From Hymenopus coronatus (taxonomy: Eukaryota > Arthropoda > Insecta > Mantodea > Hymenopodidae): DNA of 64,000 nt. A model generated the notes under the pieces. That model was not told where the DNA came from. It saw nothing but the letters and a program-made list of their open reading frames with translations, and searched no databases. The position numbers and the translations under genes were made by a program. Positions 43,420-53,103 of this stretch are shown here, one piece after another. The first letter of the stretch is position 1. Each line of letters starts with the position of its first letter. Location of the stretch: assembly GCA_030762935.1 (NCBI GenBank), contig CM060890.1:149072129-149136128 (forward strand). The letters run 5' to 3'.

Positions 43420-43645
43420 GGACACTTCTTTCTTGCCTCCTTTATTCTCTCCTTCTTCCTTTCCTTCTTACCTTTTTCTTTCTTCCTTTCTTTCTATCCA
43501 CGTTCCTCTGCTTTTTTCCTTTCTTTCAGTTTTTACTCCTCCGTTCCTTTCTTTCTTTCTTTTTTGTTTCTTTCCCACCTTTATTTTTCTTTCTTTGTTT
43601 TTTGCATCTTTCTTTCTTTCCATTATTTTTTCTTTTTAGTTTCCG
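43420..43645. repeat. Pyrimidine (CTTT)n-rich low-complexity tract
   Basis: About 220 bp of nearly pure C/T with CTTTCTTTC and CCTTCCTTTC units. The 68-codon Phe/Leu/Ser frame over it is an artefact. Confidence 0.9.
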
Positions 43646-43664
43646 TACCACATACACTGAGTAG

Positions 43665-43830
43665 ACCATTCACCGGAAACAATAAGTTTGAGGACCCCTG
43701 AATAAAAAAATCTAATCTGTTCCATTCGCATGACTTTCTCTACATCGCTGTAAGAAATTATTGTTAAAAAGCTTATTCTTTTATCTATTTTATAATTTTC
43801 GAGATAGATATTAATAGAAATTGTTTAATG
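43665..43830 (+). mobile_element. Two abutting H element scraps
   Basis: First a minus-strand piece of about 40 bp (CATTCACCGGAAACAATAAG), then at 43712 a plus-strand 5' end (TCTAATCTGTTCCATTCGCA) reaching 43830. They are inverted relative to each other. Confidence 0.75.
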
Positions 43831-44036
43831 TTGAGATTTTCATTTACACTGAAATTATTTATCGTGCAATTCGGTGTAATCTGAAATTAATAAAATTATT
43901 TAATTATACAATGTTGTGAAACGAGCGCTCTGATATAAAAAGAAAAGCAAGGAAAGCTGCTCTTCTCCAGGGGTTGGTTGGTGCGCGGATCAACAGCCTC
44001 TCCAGTGACAAGTCAGCAAGCAGTAACTGTCAAACT

Positions 44037-44526
44037 GACTTTCTCTACACGTAGCTACTGTGTAGACAAGGTACTATATTGCACCCAAAAATTAAATACC
44101 GAGCTTTCAACGAAAATATATGTTTTCGGACGCCCTGAACAAAAAAAATGTTTGTAGAAAAAGGTGCGTGTGTATGTGCGTGTATCTATGGGTAGCAGAG
44201 CTCAAAAACGAAAAATCAGTTAAATACCAAACTTGATATTTAAGTTCAGTATATTCCAACGATGCGACACGAAGGTTTTCAAGAAAATTCTCCCGCCCCA
44301 AATTACTCTTTACATGGAAAAAAATTGGAACATTCTTATTTTCTCAAAGATGGCTCTAACGATTTTAATTAACATCTGTTATATAAGAAATAAAAGTTAT
44401 ATATTGAATTTTTGGGAATAGCTTGTAAAGACCTCTTCATTCCGGATGAATTTCTTTTGAGATAGATAACATTTTACTATTCAAAAAATGTAGACCTTCC
44501 TAAAACAGACAATTTATGCCATATAC
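44037..44526 (-). mobile_element. H element, 5'-truncated
   Basis: Minus-strand copy from TGACTTTCTCTACACGTAGC through GGTAGCAGAGCTCAAAAACG to ACAATTTATGCCATATACAT, where the next copy starts. Confidence 0.9.
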
Positions 44527-45499
44527 ATTTTTATTTTCTCTATACGTACTATGTACATAGCGTATAGAGAAGGTATTGTATTCCACCCAAAATTTTGATA
44601 CTGAGAATTAACCGGAAATACATGTTTTGGGTCCCCCTGAAACAAAAAAATATCATTTTTACTTTCTCTATACGTACTATGTTCGTAGTGTATAGAGAAG
44701 GTATTGCACTCCACCCAAAAATTCGATACCGACATTTCACCGGAAATATATGTTTTAGGGTCCCCTGTATCCAAAAAAAGCATTTTCACAAAAATGTCCG
44801 TGTGTGTGTGTGAACACGATAGCTCAAAAACGAAAAGTCGGTAAAATACCAAAGTTGGTATTTAAGTTTGGTATCTTCCAGGGGTGCCACACGAAGATTT
44901 TCAGAAAAATCCCCCCACCCCAAACTACCCTTTACATAGAACTTTTTTCGAAAATTTTTATTTTCTAAAAAATGGCTCTTACGATTTTGATTAAAATTTC
45001 GTATATTAAAGATGTTTACCCGACAAATAAAATGTATATCTTGAATTTTCTGGGAAGAGTCTCTGAAGAATACTTTATTCTGGATGAATTTTACGGTATT
45101 TTGCATAACTGCTAAATCGTAAGAGATGGACAAAAACTTACAACACAAAAAATGCAGAGCACTTTAAAACGCACAATTTATCTTATAGATAATTTTTAGT
45201 GGAGTTGATCGTTTTTAGATAGCCCTTGTTTTTTGGTTTCAGCTTTAAAAAGCATACTTTTGTCATAAAGGAATTTAGTAATTCCAGTCCATACAAACAA
45301 AGGAAATTGAGTGACATAGCAACCAACTTGTGACTATCACTTTAACCTGTGCTACTCCCTTATTTTAATCCTACTTCCAAGGTAGCAAGTAATAGGACTA
45401 TTTCTTGATTAGCATGAAGTGAATAGAATCATAAGCTTTGTTGCAGAGATATAGAGAAGTCATGAGAATGGAACACATCAGATTTTTACAAAAAGGCCC

Positions 45500-45533
<34 letters not shown>

Positions 45534-46210
45534 ACAGCATAGCTCAAAAACGAAAAGACCGTCAAATACCAAACTTGGTATTTAAGTTTGGCATCTTCCA
45601 AGGATGCGACAAGAAGATTTTCAAGAAAATCCTCCACCGCCAACTACCCTTTACATGGAACTTTTTTCGAAAATTTTGATTTTCTCAAAAATGGCTCTAA
45701 CAATTTTGATTAAAATATCGAATATTAAAGATAGTTATCTGACAAATAAAATGTATGTCTTGAATTTTCTGGAAATAGTCTCTGAAGACTATTTTATTCT
45801 GGATGAATTTTACGGAATTTTGCGTAACTGCTAAATCGTAAGAGATGGACTAAAACTTAACATACAGAAAATCTAGAAGGGATTAAAACACACAATTTAT
45901 GTCATACACTTTTTTCGTGGAGTTGATCGTTTTTTTTAGATATTCCTTGTTTTTGGTTTCTGCTTTGGAAAACATACTTTTCTCATACAGGAATTTTCCA
46001 TACAAACAAAGGAACTTCAGTCACATAGCAGCCAACTTTTGATTATCAGTTTAGCATATAGTACTCCCTTATTTCCCTTCTACCTACAAACATGCCAGTA
46101 ATAGCACTATTTCTGTTATTTTTTCTTGATTAAAATTAAGTAAATAGAATCATAAGCTTTTTAACAATAATTTGTTGCAGAGATGTAGAGAAAGTCATGT
46201 GAATGGAACA
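44527..46210 (-). mobile_element. H element (outer), split by another H element
   Basis: Left piece 44527-44655 (palindrome to CCCCTGAAACAAAAAAATAT) and right piece 45487-46210 (ACAAAAAGGCCCGCGTGTGT to GAAAGTCATGTGAATGGAAC) together give one consensus H copy. It is interrupted by the complete copy at 44656-45486. Confidence 0.9.
44656..45486 (-). mobile_element. H element (inner), full length, nested
   Basis: 831-bp minus-strand copy, ACTTTCTCTATACGTACTAT to AATGGAACACATCAGATTTT, with GTGAACACGATAGCTC. It belongs to the other subfamily from its host copy (GTGGACAGCATAGCTC). Confidence 0.95.
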
Positions 46211-46279
46211 GTTATACCGCTGTGACTCGGTCCGCAGAGTCTTATTTGTTAAAGCATGGTGCACCATGGGTAGGAAAAG

Positions 46280-46760
46280 GCTATCATCTCTTACATCCCA
46301 AATCAACCGTTATACATTTTATAATATTTGAGATAGGAAAACAAGAAGTCACATGCTGGGTTTTATAAAATATTGGGAAGATGTCTTTCGTTCTCTTGTT
46401 CAACATACACCATTCTTTGTGAACAGGATCTTGCAGATGTCTTGGAATGTTAGTAATTTCTTGCGAGATGGTATCTTTCAATTTCTGTTGCGTTGATGGA
46501 AAACTTTTTGTCGAAGATAACAACCAAAAGTCGGTGGGATTAAAATCTGGAGATCGTAGAGGCCACTTTTTTCTAAAGTGTCTATTGATTACACGATCGC
46601 CAAAGATCTAAGTAATTACTTGTTTTGCAGGGGCGTGGATATAGTGGATGGAGGGCCATCTTGAATGAAGATAATGTTTTCCATATCGTGATTCCTCATT
46701 TTTGGCCTGACGAAGTTTTATAACATGCCATGGTAGTGCTCACCATCTACAGCAGGAGGT
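46280..46760 (-). pseudogene. DDE (IS630/Tc1-like) transposase C-terminal remnant
   Basis: In the minus-strand frames, ENIIFIQDGPPSTISTP matches the 'QQDGAPPH' second-Asp block of arthropod DDE transposases. Then FGDRV-like and KWPLRSPDFNPTDFWLL fragments match the 'WPPRSPDLTPCDFFLW' third block, and the frame FPSTQQKLKDTISQEITNIP (minus frame 46284-46523) follows as the C terminus. Several stops and shifts separate the parts. Same superfamily as the pseudogene at 50170-51850 but not a close copy. Confidence 0.75.
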
Positions 46761-48343
46761 ATGAACATGTTAACGGAGGGAAACACCTCGGCAACTGCGA
46801 CCATCTATTACGGCGTAGAACCCCGGGGGTAAGGGGTCAGAGGAGGGGAAGCCACAGGGCAGCACACAGGATAGATTGCTGGTTTTCCAGTAATATATTT
46901 GTTTTAAAATACTTTGCTTATAAAATTATATTTTAATTCATTCATAGCTTAATTTTTCTTTTTTGATAGTTCAATTCCTTGTTTGCTGATTTTAATTTGT
47001 AATTTTAATTTTTAGATTAATTACCTGAAAAATGTATATAATAGATAGAAGTTGTAATGGTTGTCTTTATAAATAGATTTAAAGTTTGAATGTATACCCC
47101 GTTATTGTTACCTGGATGCCGGGGTCGTATTCGATTTTATTTATGAGCATAAAATCGCTCGCATCCCTAAAAAGTGGTCGCCAACACTTTCGCGCCCGTT
47201 GGGACCGTCTTTGGAGCAGATTCACCGGAAGTAACCTATTATAATGATTGGTATTATACTCCGGAGACTTGTACTGACTTACATAGGCTTGCGTAATGAG
47301 GCTAACAATTCAATTTTCTGTATGCACTTATTCCGCAACTTTCTATGAGTAATAAAGATTCTTTTCAGGCAGGCATATACGTAGGAGTCGATGGCTCACG
47401 TGTTGGTTTGCTTTCTGTTCCCAACATTATAAAGTGACACACTGCGCAAAGACAAGAACATGTTTATCACTGCGAGCCACAAAATCAAGCGAGTTGGTGA
47501 CGACTGCTAATAGTTAAACACAATTTTTCTCACAATTTTCTTTTGTTAATTTTTCGGCCTAGATTATATATTTTCACTGATTCCGTAATTTTCGGATCGA
47601 AACAAAGCTTTTCTCACCAAATGGGGGCTTTAAATTCGTATAAAAAAGAAAAACTGTTACTGGAAAATATTACAGTGAGCTATTAGCCTAGTGGACAAGA
47701 GTGTCCATGTCAACTTTAAGGATATGCCTCTGGGCTGATAGTGCTGGCAGGTGGCGTGCGGATGAATGCTGTGCGTGTGTTTCTATTGACTCCCTCCTGG
47801 ACGTAAGGTGTCCTCACCGTTGTCTGGCCTTTCCTTTACCACCAAGACATCACTTCACATTCACTGCTATAAATGTGAAAGTTTTTCGTTACAAATTAAT
47901 TCCCTTACTGTTCGTGTTACATGTCAGTACTAGACCTCGGTTTTGGGTTCAGAAGCACACACAGTTACTAACACACAGAATAGTCAGCGGTATAAAGAGA
48001 GAATAATGCTAGTATAAACATGCACACCTCGAGGTATAATCTCTACCAAAAGTAGCTCATTACATGTATTAACAATATATACATTGTTCTAATTCATAAA
48101 GTAACACAACAAACCAATTATTTCATAATATCATTAATAAATAAAAATACTCAGCATAATAATGTGATGAGCTTTAAAAAGACAATGAACATAATTCTAG
48201 CAAACACAATTCCTTACAGTGAATTACAAGATACACCTTTACTGTATCGAAAGAAAGTGCTCTTTTCCTGTTACTCAAAATAAGTTAGAATCATCCACAA
48301 GTTTGTTCAGGGTCCATCATCTACCCTTTCGCATTTTCGACAT
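46761..48343. other. Unassigned region of 1.6 kb
   Basis: The longest repeat-free stretch here. The 101-codon forward frame 47701-48006 has no recognisable domain. TAGCCTAGTGGACAAGAG at about 47685 resembles a tRNA A box but no B box follows. Nothing can be assigned. Confidence 0.4.
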
Positions 48344-48450
48344 TTTTACTTTCTATATACGTACCATACACTAGTTTATAAAGATGATATTGCACTCCAC
48401 CCAAAAATTCGATACCGAGATTTCACCGGAAGTATATGTTTTAGGGCCCC

Positions 48451-48513
<63 letters not shown>

Positions 48514-49236
48514 CATTTTCAGAAATAGGTCCGTGTGTGTGTCTGTGTAAACACGATAACTCAAAAACGAAAAGTCGGCAAAATATCAAACTTGGTATTC
48601 AAGCTTAATATCTTCCAGGGATGCAGCACAAAGATTTTGAGAAAAATCACCCCACTCCAAACTACCGAACTTTTTTTCGAACATTTTTATTTTCTCAAAA
48701 ATGCCTCTAGCGATCGATATTGATTAAAATATCACAAATTAAAGATATTTACTTGGCAAATAAAATGTATATCTTGAATTTTCTGGAAATAGCCTCTGAA
48801 GACCACTTTATTCTGGATGCATTTTACGGAATTATGCATATCTACTATACCGTAAGAGATGGACAAAAACTTACCACACAAAAAACGTAGAGTACGTTAA
48901 AACACAGAATTTATGCTATATACATTTTTTCGTGTAGTTTATTATTTTTGAGATATTAGTTTTTATTGGTTTAAGCTTCTAAAAGCGTAAACTTTTCTCA
49001 TGTAGGAATTTGTCAACCCCTGTGCATGCAAACAAAGGAACTTCAGTCACATAGCAACCAGGTTTTGACTATCACTTTAACCTATGGTACTCCCTTATTT
49101 CACTTCTACTTACAAGGAAACAAATAATTAGACTATTTCTGCTAATTTTTTTCTCGATTAGCATGAAGTAAATGGAAGCATAATCTTAAAAATAATTTGA
49201 TTCAGAGATGTAGAGAAAATCATGGAACACATCAGA
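48344..49236 (-). mobile_element. H element, full length with TA expansion
   Basis: Minus-strand copy from TTTTACTTTCTATATACGTA to AATCATGGAACACATCAGAT. A (TA)n tract replaces the CCCCTGTATCCAAAAAAAGC junction. The ordinary TG microsatellite is still present at 48533-48547. Confidence 0.9.
48454..48512. repeat. (TA)n microsatellite inside an H element
   Basis: About 29 TA units between AGGGCCCCCTT and AAGCATTTTCAG of the H copy. Confidence 0.95.
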
Positions 49237-49274
49237 TTTTTTAATCTACGGTCTCTTTCAGTGTTCACTGGTTT

Positions 49275-50035
49275 ATCTACTAGCAGCAACTGAAGGAGGC
49301 CAGTTAGTGAGCAATGCTAGATAGTGGTGTAGAGACCACGCAAGCCTACTCCAACACGTCATAGTTATACTCTGTGTGTACCGAACCTCAAGCCGGCAAT
49401 TCCTGACCCTGGACCAAGCTGTAGTCATCGTCTGCTAGCAGCAACTGATAGAGGCCAGGCAGTGAGCAATGCTAGATAGTGGTGTAGAGACCACGCAAGC
49501 CTACTCCATCACGTCATAGTTACACTCTCTGTGTACCGAACCTCAAGCTGGCAATTCCTGACCCTGGACCAAGCTGTAGTCATCATCTGCTAGCAGCAAC
49601 AACGAGGTTAGGCAGTGAGCAATGCTAGATAGTGTTGTAGAGACCACGCAAGCCTACTCCATCACGTCATAGTTATACTCTGTGTGTACCGAACCTCAAG
49701 CCGGCAATAACTTGACCCCGGACCAAGCTGTAGTCATCATCTACTTGCAGCAACTGAACGAGGCCAGACAGTGAGCAATGCTAGATAGTGGTGTAGAGAC
49801 CACGCAGGCCTACTCCATCACGTCATAGTTATACTCTGTGTGTATCGAACCTCAAGCCGGCAATTTCCTGACCCTGGACCAAGCTGTAGTCATCATCTAC
49901 TTGCATCAACTGAACGAGGCCAGACAGTGAGCAATGCTAGATAGTGGTGTAGAGACCACGCCAGGCTACTCCATCACGTCATAGTTATACTCTGTGTGTA
50001 CCGAACCTCAAGCCGGCAGTTTCCTGACCGCGGAC
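49275..50035. repeat. 155-bp tandem repeat, about 5 copies
   Basis: CTAGATAGTG lies at 49317, 49472, 49625, 49781 and 49937 (period 153-156 bp). Units contain GTAGAGACCACGCAAGCCTA, CATCACGTCATAGTTATACT and GACCAAGCTGTAGTCATC. Not related to H, SINE or LINE sequences here. Origin unknown. Confidence 0.95.
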
Positions 50036-50169
50036 TATTACATTGGTATAAGGTATTTATATTATATAGTAACCCTTTCGCGGCCTTTCTCCCCTTCACT
50101 ACTCCCGCGCCGTCTGCCGGGACTTCGGAACGCAATTTCTGAGTGAGGTGCGTCACTTAACTGTAAACT

Positions 50170-51850
50170 ATACTTTAAGCATGATCTGTACCACCTGCAA
50201 GAAAAACTGTCGGGTTCAGGCGAGTTTAACAGAAACAAAACTGGTGTCACTTTGGAGCGATCGCTCACAAATTAGTGCAGCAAACACATCTTCTGCTAGA
50301 AATGCTACTCGTCTCTTGAAACTAAAACCTTGTCACTACACACATTAAAATGGTAAACGTGTGAATTATTGCGTTTGGTTTTTCCAATCTGTAGAAAGAA
50401 GTTTCATTGACTCGCTGAAATAGGCGTGTGAGTACTCACAACAGCCGATACTGGGCTTCAGAAACACCTGTGCTATCGGATGAAACATCTCACTATGATC
50501 ACAAGAATAATAGGCCCCATTTTCTTTGATGAAACGATATGTGCAGAACGAAATCAAGAGAATAATTCCCAAACTATTTTTTTTTTCATGTTATTGTTTG
50601 CTGATCAACATTTATGCTATACAGGTCATAGATAATAAAAACATTAAATATGACCATGTAGGCTTCTCTAACATAAACAGAAAAAGTTATTAGTACAGAC
50701 ATGGTTATATAACTTTACAAATAATGTTACAATTGAATGAAACTATAAGTGATAACAATAATAACTTACAACAAATTAAACCACATGATTATGAAGTTTA
50801 TGTATAATTATTAGCAGGAGTCCTCTGTGTCACTGACTAAGAAATGTTGTGGTAGTTTTCTTTTGTGTGTAGTTTTGATATGCAGGTTAAATGCTTGAGC
50901 ACCAGTAACGTTGTTGAAGAATGTCTTGGAGAGATGTTTCATATAGCGTTCTATTGGAGGTTGGTGTTGAAGCTACGTATTTCTTACAAACCTGGTGCAT
51001 TTGAAGCTCTGCGGAGAAACTTGTTTAGTACAACTTGTAGTTTATGAATATTGGTTTTATTTGTTGTGGACCATATAGGAGCTGAGAAGAGGTCGAATTA
51101 AAGATTTGTAAAGAAGAATGGAGCAGTCCAGGCCAATCTTGGAGCGTTTATTAATTACTGGAGAAAGCTTGATGAACCTTGAGTTAGTAATATATCATGC
51201 CATGTCATTTTTGTGTTCAGTAGAAGGCCAAGATATTTAACTGAGGTTTGAGGTTAGATGTTTATTCTGTAAATGTAAATAATCAAGGTTCTGACAGGGT
51301 CTTAGAGAAAATATTTTTCCTTCGTCTTGTTGATGTTAAGTGAAATGCGCCATACTGTAAGCCATTCAGCTAATAGTGAAAGAGATGCTTGCTGATGTCT
51401 AGTTGCTGTATTTAGTTTGGAGTGTGAATAAAACAGGAAAGTCGTCTGCGATGGAAGCTGGTCGTAAATCAGGAATATCGAGTGAATATATTACACAATA
51501 GCAGTGCGAGAACTGATCCCAAACCATTTTTCGATTGCTTGATAGAAGAAGAGAAACCATGTGGTTGGTTCCAGCAAGATTCTGCAACAGCACACACAGC
51601 TGCCGAATTGTTCAATACAGTAAGAGAAGTGTTTGATGACATAATTATTAGTGTTGAATTGTGGCCCCCTCGATCTCCTGATCTAACGATTTGTGATTTT
51701 ATTTATGGGGTTCTTTAAAAGACAAAGTGCACCATTCCAATCCTCACACCACACTACAGGAACTTGGAGATAATGTTGTGCTAAAAATTACAACAATCCG
51801 TGCTCCTGAGCTCCATTGAGTGAGTGATAATAACATTTCTTAAGAGATAC
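50170..51850 (+). pseudogene. DDE (IS630/Tc1-like) transposase pseudogene split by a LINE
   Basis: Plus-strand remnants in order: N-terminal region ending SSARNATRLLKLKPCHYTH (helix-turn-helix part of the arthropod family), then KRVNYCVWFFQS, then STHNSRYWASETPVLSDETS (family block 'RYWSSENPH...HEVPLHD') and IIGPIFFDETICAERN. After the LINE insert come PKPFFDCLIEEEKPCGWFQQ and DSATAHTA (second catalytic Asp of 'QQDSATAHTA') and WPPRSPDLTICDF (third catalytic block). KDKVHHSNPH follows after a shift. At least five stops or shifts. The open part 51482-51718 is the best-preserved piece. Flanked on the left by the 155-bp array. Confidence 0.85.
50581..51510 (-). pseudogene. LINE ORF2 RT and C-terminal remnant inserted in the transposase
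   Basis: Minus strand: YCVIYSLDIPDLRPAS and then IADDFPVLF carry the YADD-type catalytic motif of reverse transcriptase, with Y replaced by I. LLAEWLTVWRISLNINKTK and VKYLGLLLNTKMTWHD follow in the same order as in Jockey/CR1-like LINEs, and a C-terminal NPPIERYMKHLSKTFFNN comes last. The 3' tail is the T-run at 50577-50586. AATAATTCCCAAACTATTTT at 50561-50580 and AACTGATCCCAAACCATTTT at 51511-51530 are its diverged target duplication. Stops and shifts disable it. Confidence 0.85.
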
Positions 51851-52174
51851 GGTACTTCTTTGAAATCAACATTTCCAGAATCCACTGTAAGGTAAGGATT
51901 TTAGTCTGCCTCTGCCCGCACAACTTTCCCCGGAAACTCTCTCGCGCATTGTTAGAGAGCATGCAAGTGGGTTACCATATAAAATAAAGACCCTGTATTA
52001 GCGAAGTTAAAGAGCTTTTTGTTTTATTATGTTACTACTATAAGCATTGTCATTATTGTTGTATAATTTATGCTACCACTGCCAAACCTATGAAAATATC
52101 TGTGTGTTCACATTCGAAGCATAAATACTAATTCGAGACATTGTAATCATCCAATTGTTCTACCAAGCATGAAC

Positions 52175-52180
<6 letters not shown>
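51851..52180. other. Unassigned spacer
   Basis: AT-rich flank of the transposase pseudogene. Its terminal inverted repeat was not identified. Confidence 0.35.

Positions 52181-52243
<63 letters not shown>
52181..52243. repeat. (TA)n microsatellite
   Basis: About 31 TA units. The overlapping frames rich in Ile/Tyr are artefacts. The following 170 bp (for example CTATTTCTCAACGTAATCTC) resemble mariner-type 3' flanks but are too short to classify. Confidence 0.95.
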
Positions 52244-52247
<4 letters not shown>

Positions 52248-53103
52248 AAATAAAGAAGATTTTAACACAACTAAACAATAACGAAAGTTGGCAACACAAC
52301 TCTTTATTTACAAAATTACAGTGCCTTACTCTATTTCTCAACGTAATCTCCTTTCTGTCAAGTTCCGATACAGCATTTGATACCGCGAGGCCGGTGTCTT
52401 CAGCGTTTTCGAGAAAAACAATCTGATGTGTTCCATTCATATGACTTTCTCTACATCTTTGTAACAAATTATTGTTACTGAGCTTATTCTTCTATCTATT
52501 CCTGATAATCCAGACAAACATTACCAGAAATGGCCTTATTACTTTGTTCCTTATAAGTAGAAGAGCAATAAGGAAATATACCAGGCTAATCCGACAGTCA
52601 AATGTTTTTAAATGTGGTTGCTATGGAATTGAAATCCGTTTCTTTGTGTGGCCAGGAGTTCACAAGATTCAGTATGAGAAAGGTTTTAAGTATTTTAAAA
52701 CTGAAAACAATAACAAGGAATATCTCGATAACGGTCAACTTAAGGAGAAAACTGTATGTGTCACAAATTGTGTGTTTTAAGGAGCCCTGCATTTTTTGTG
52801 CAGTAAGTTTTTGTGTATCTCTTACTAACGCTTTACCAGTTATGTAAAATTCAAAACAAATTATTCAGAATAAGGAGGTCTTTAGAGTCTATTCCCAGTC
52901 AAGATATACATTTTATTTGTCATGTAAATATCTTATATATAGGTAGGAGATTTTAATCGAAGTCGTTACCCATTTTTGAGAAAATCAAACTTTTCGAAAA
53001 ATGTTTTATGTAAAGGGTAGTTGAGTGTGGCGGGATCTTCCTGTCGCATCCTTGGGAGATACTCAACTTTATTGTCAAGTTTGGTATTTAACGGACTTTT
53101 CGT

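Noticed and set aside
43433..43639. 68-codon Phe/Leu/Ser frame resembling a membrane protein
   Set aside because: Translation of a CTTT-rich low-complexity tract.
47680..47760. A-box-like TAGCCTAGTGGACAAGAG suggesting a tRNA
   Set aside because: No B box at the proper distance and no cloverleaf could be drawn.
51399..51593. 64-codon minus-strand frame containing the RT-like IADD motif
   Set aside because: It spans the junction between a LINE and the antisense of a transposase, so it is not a single gene. The RT part is reported as a pseudogene instead.
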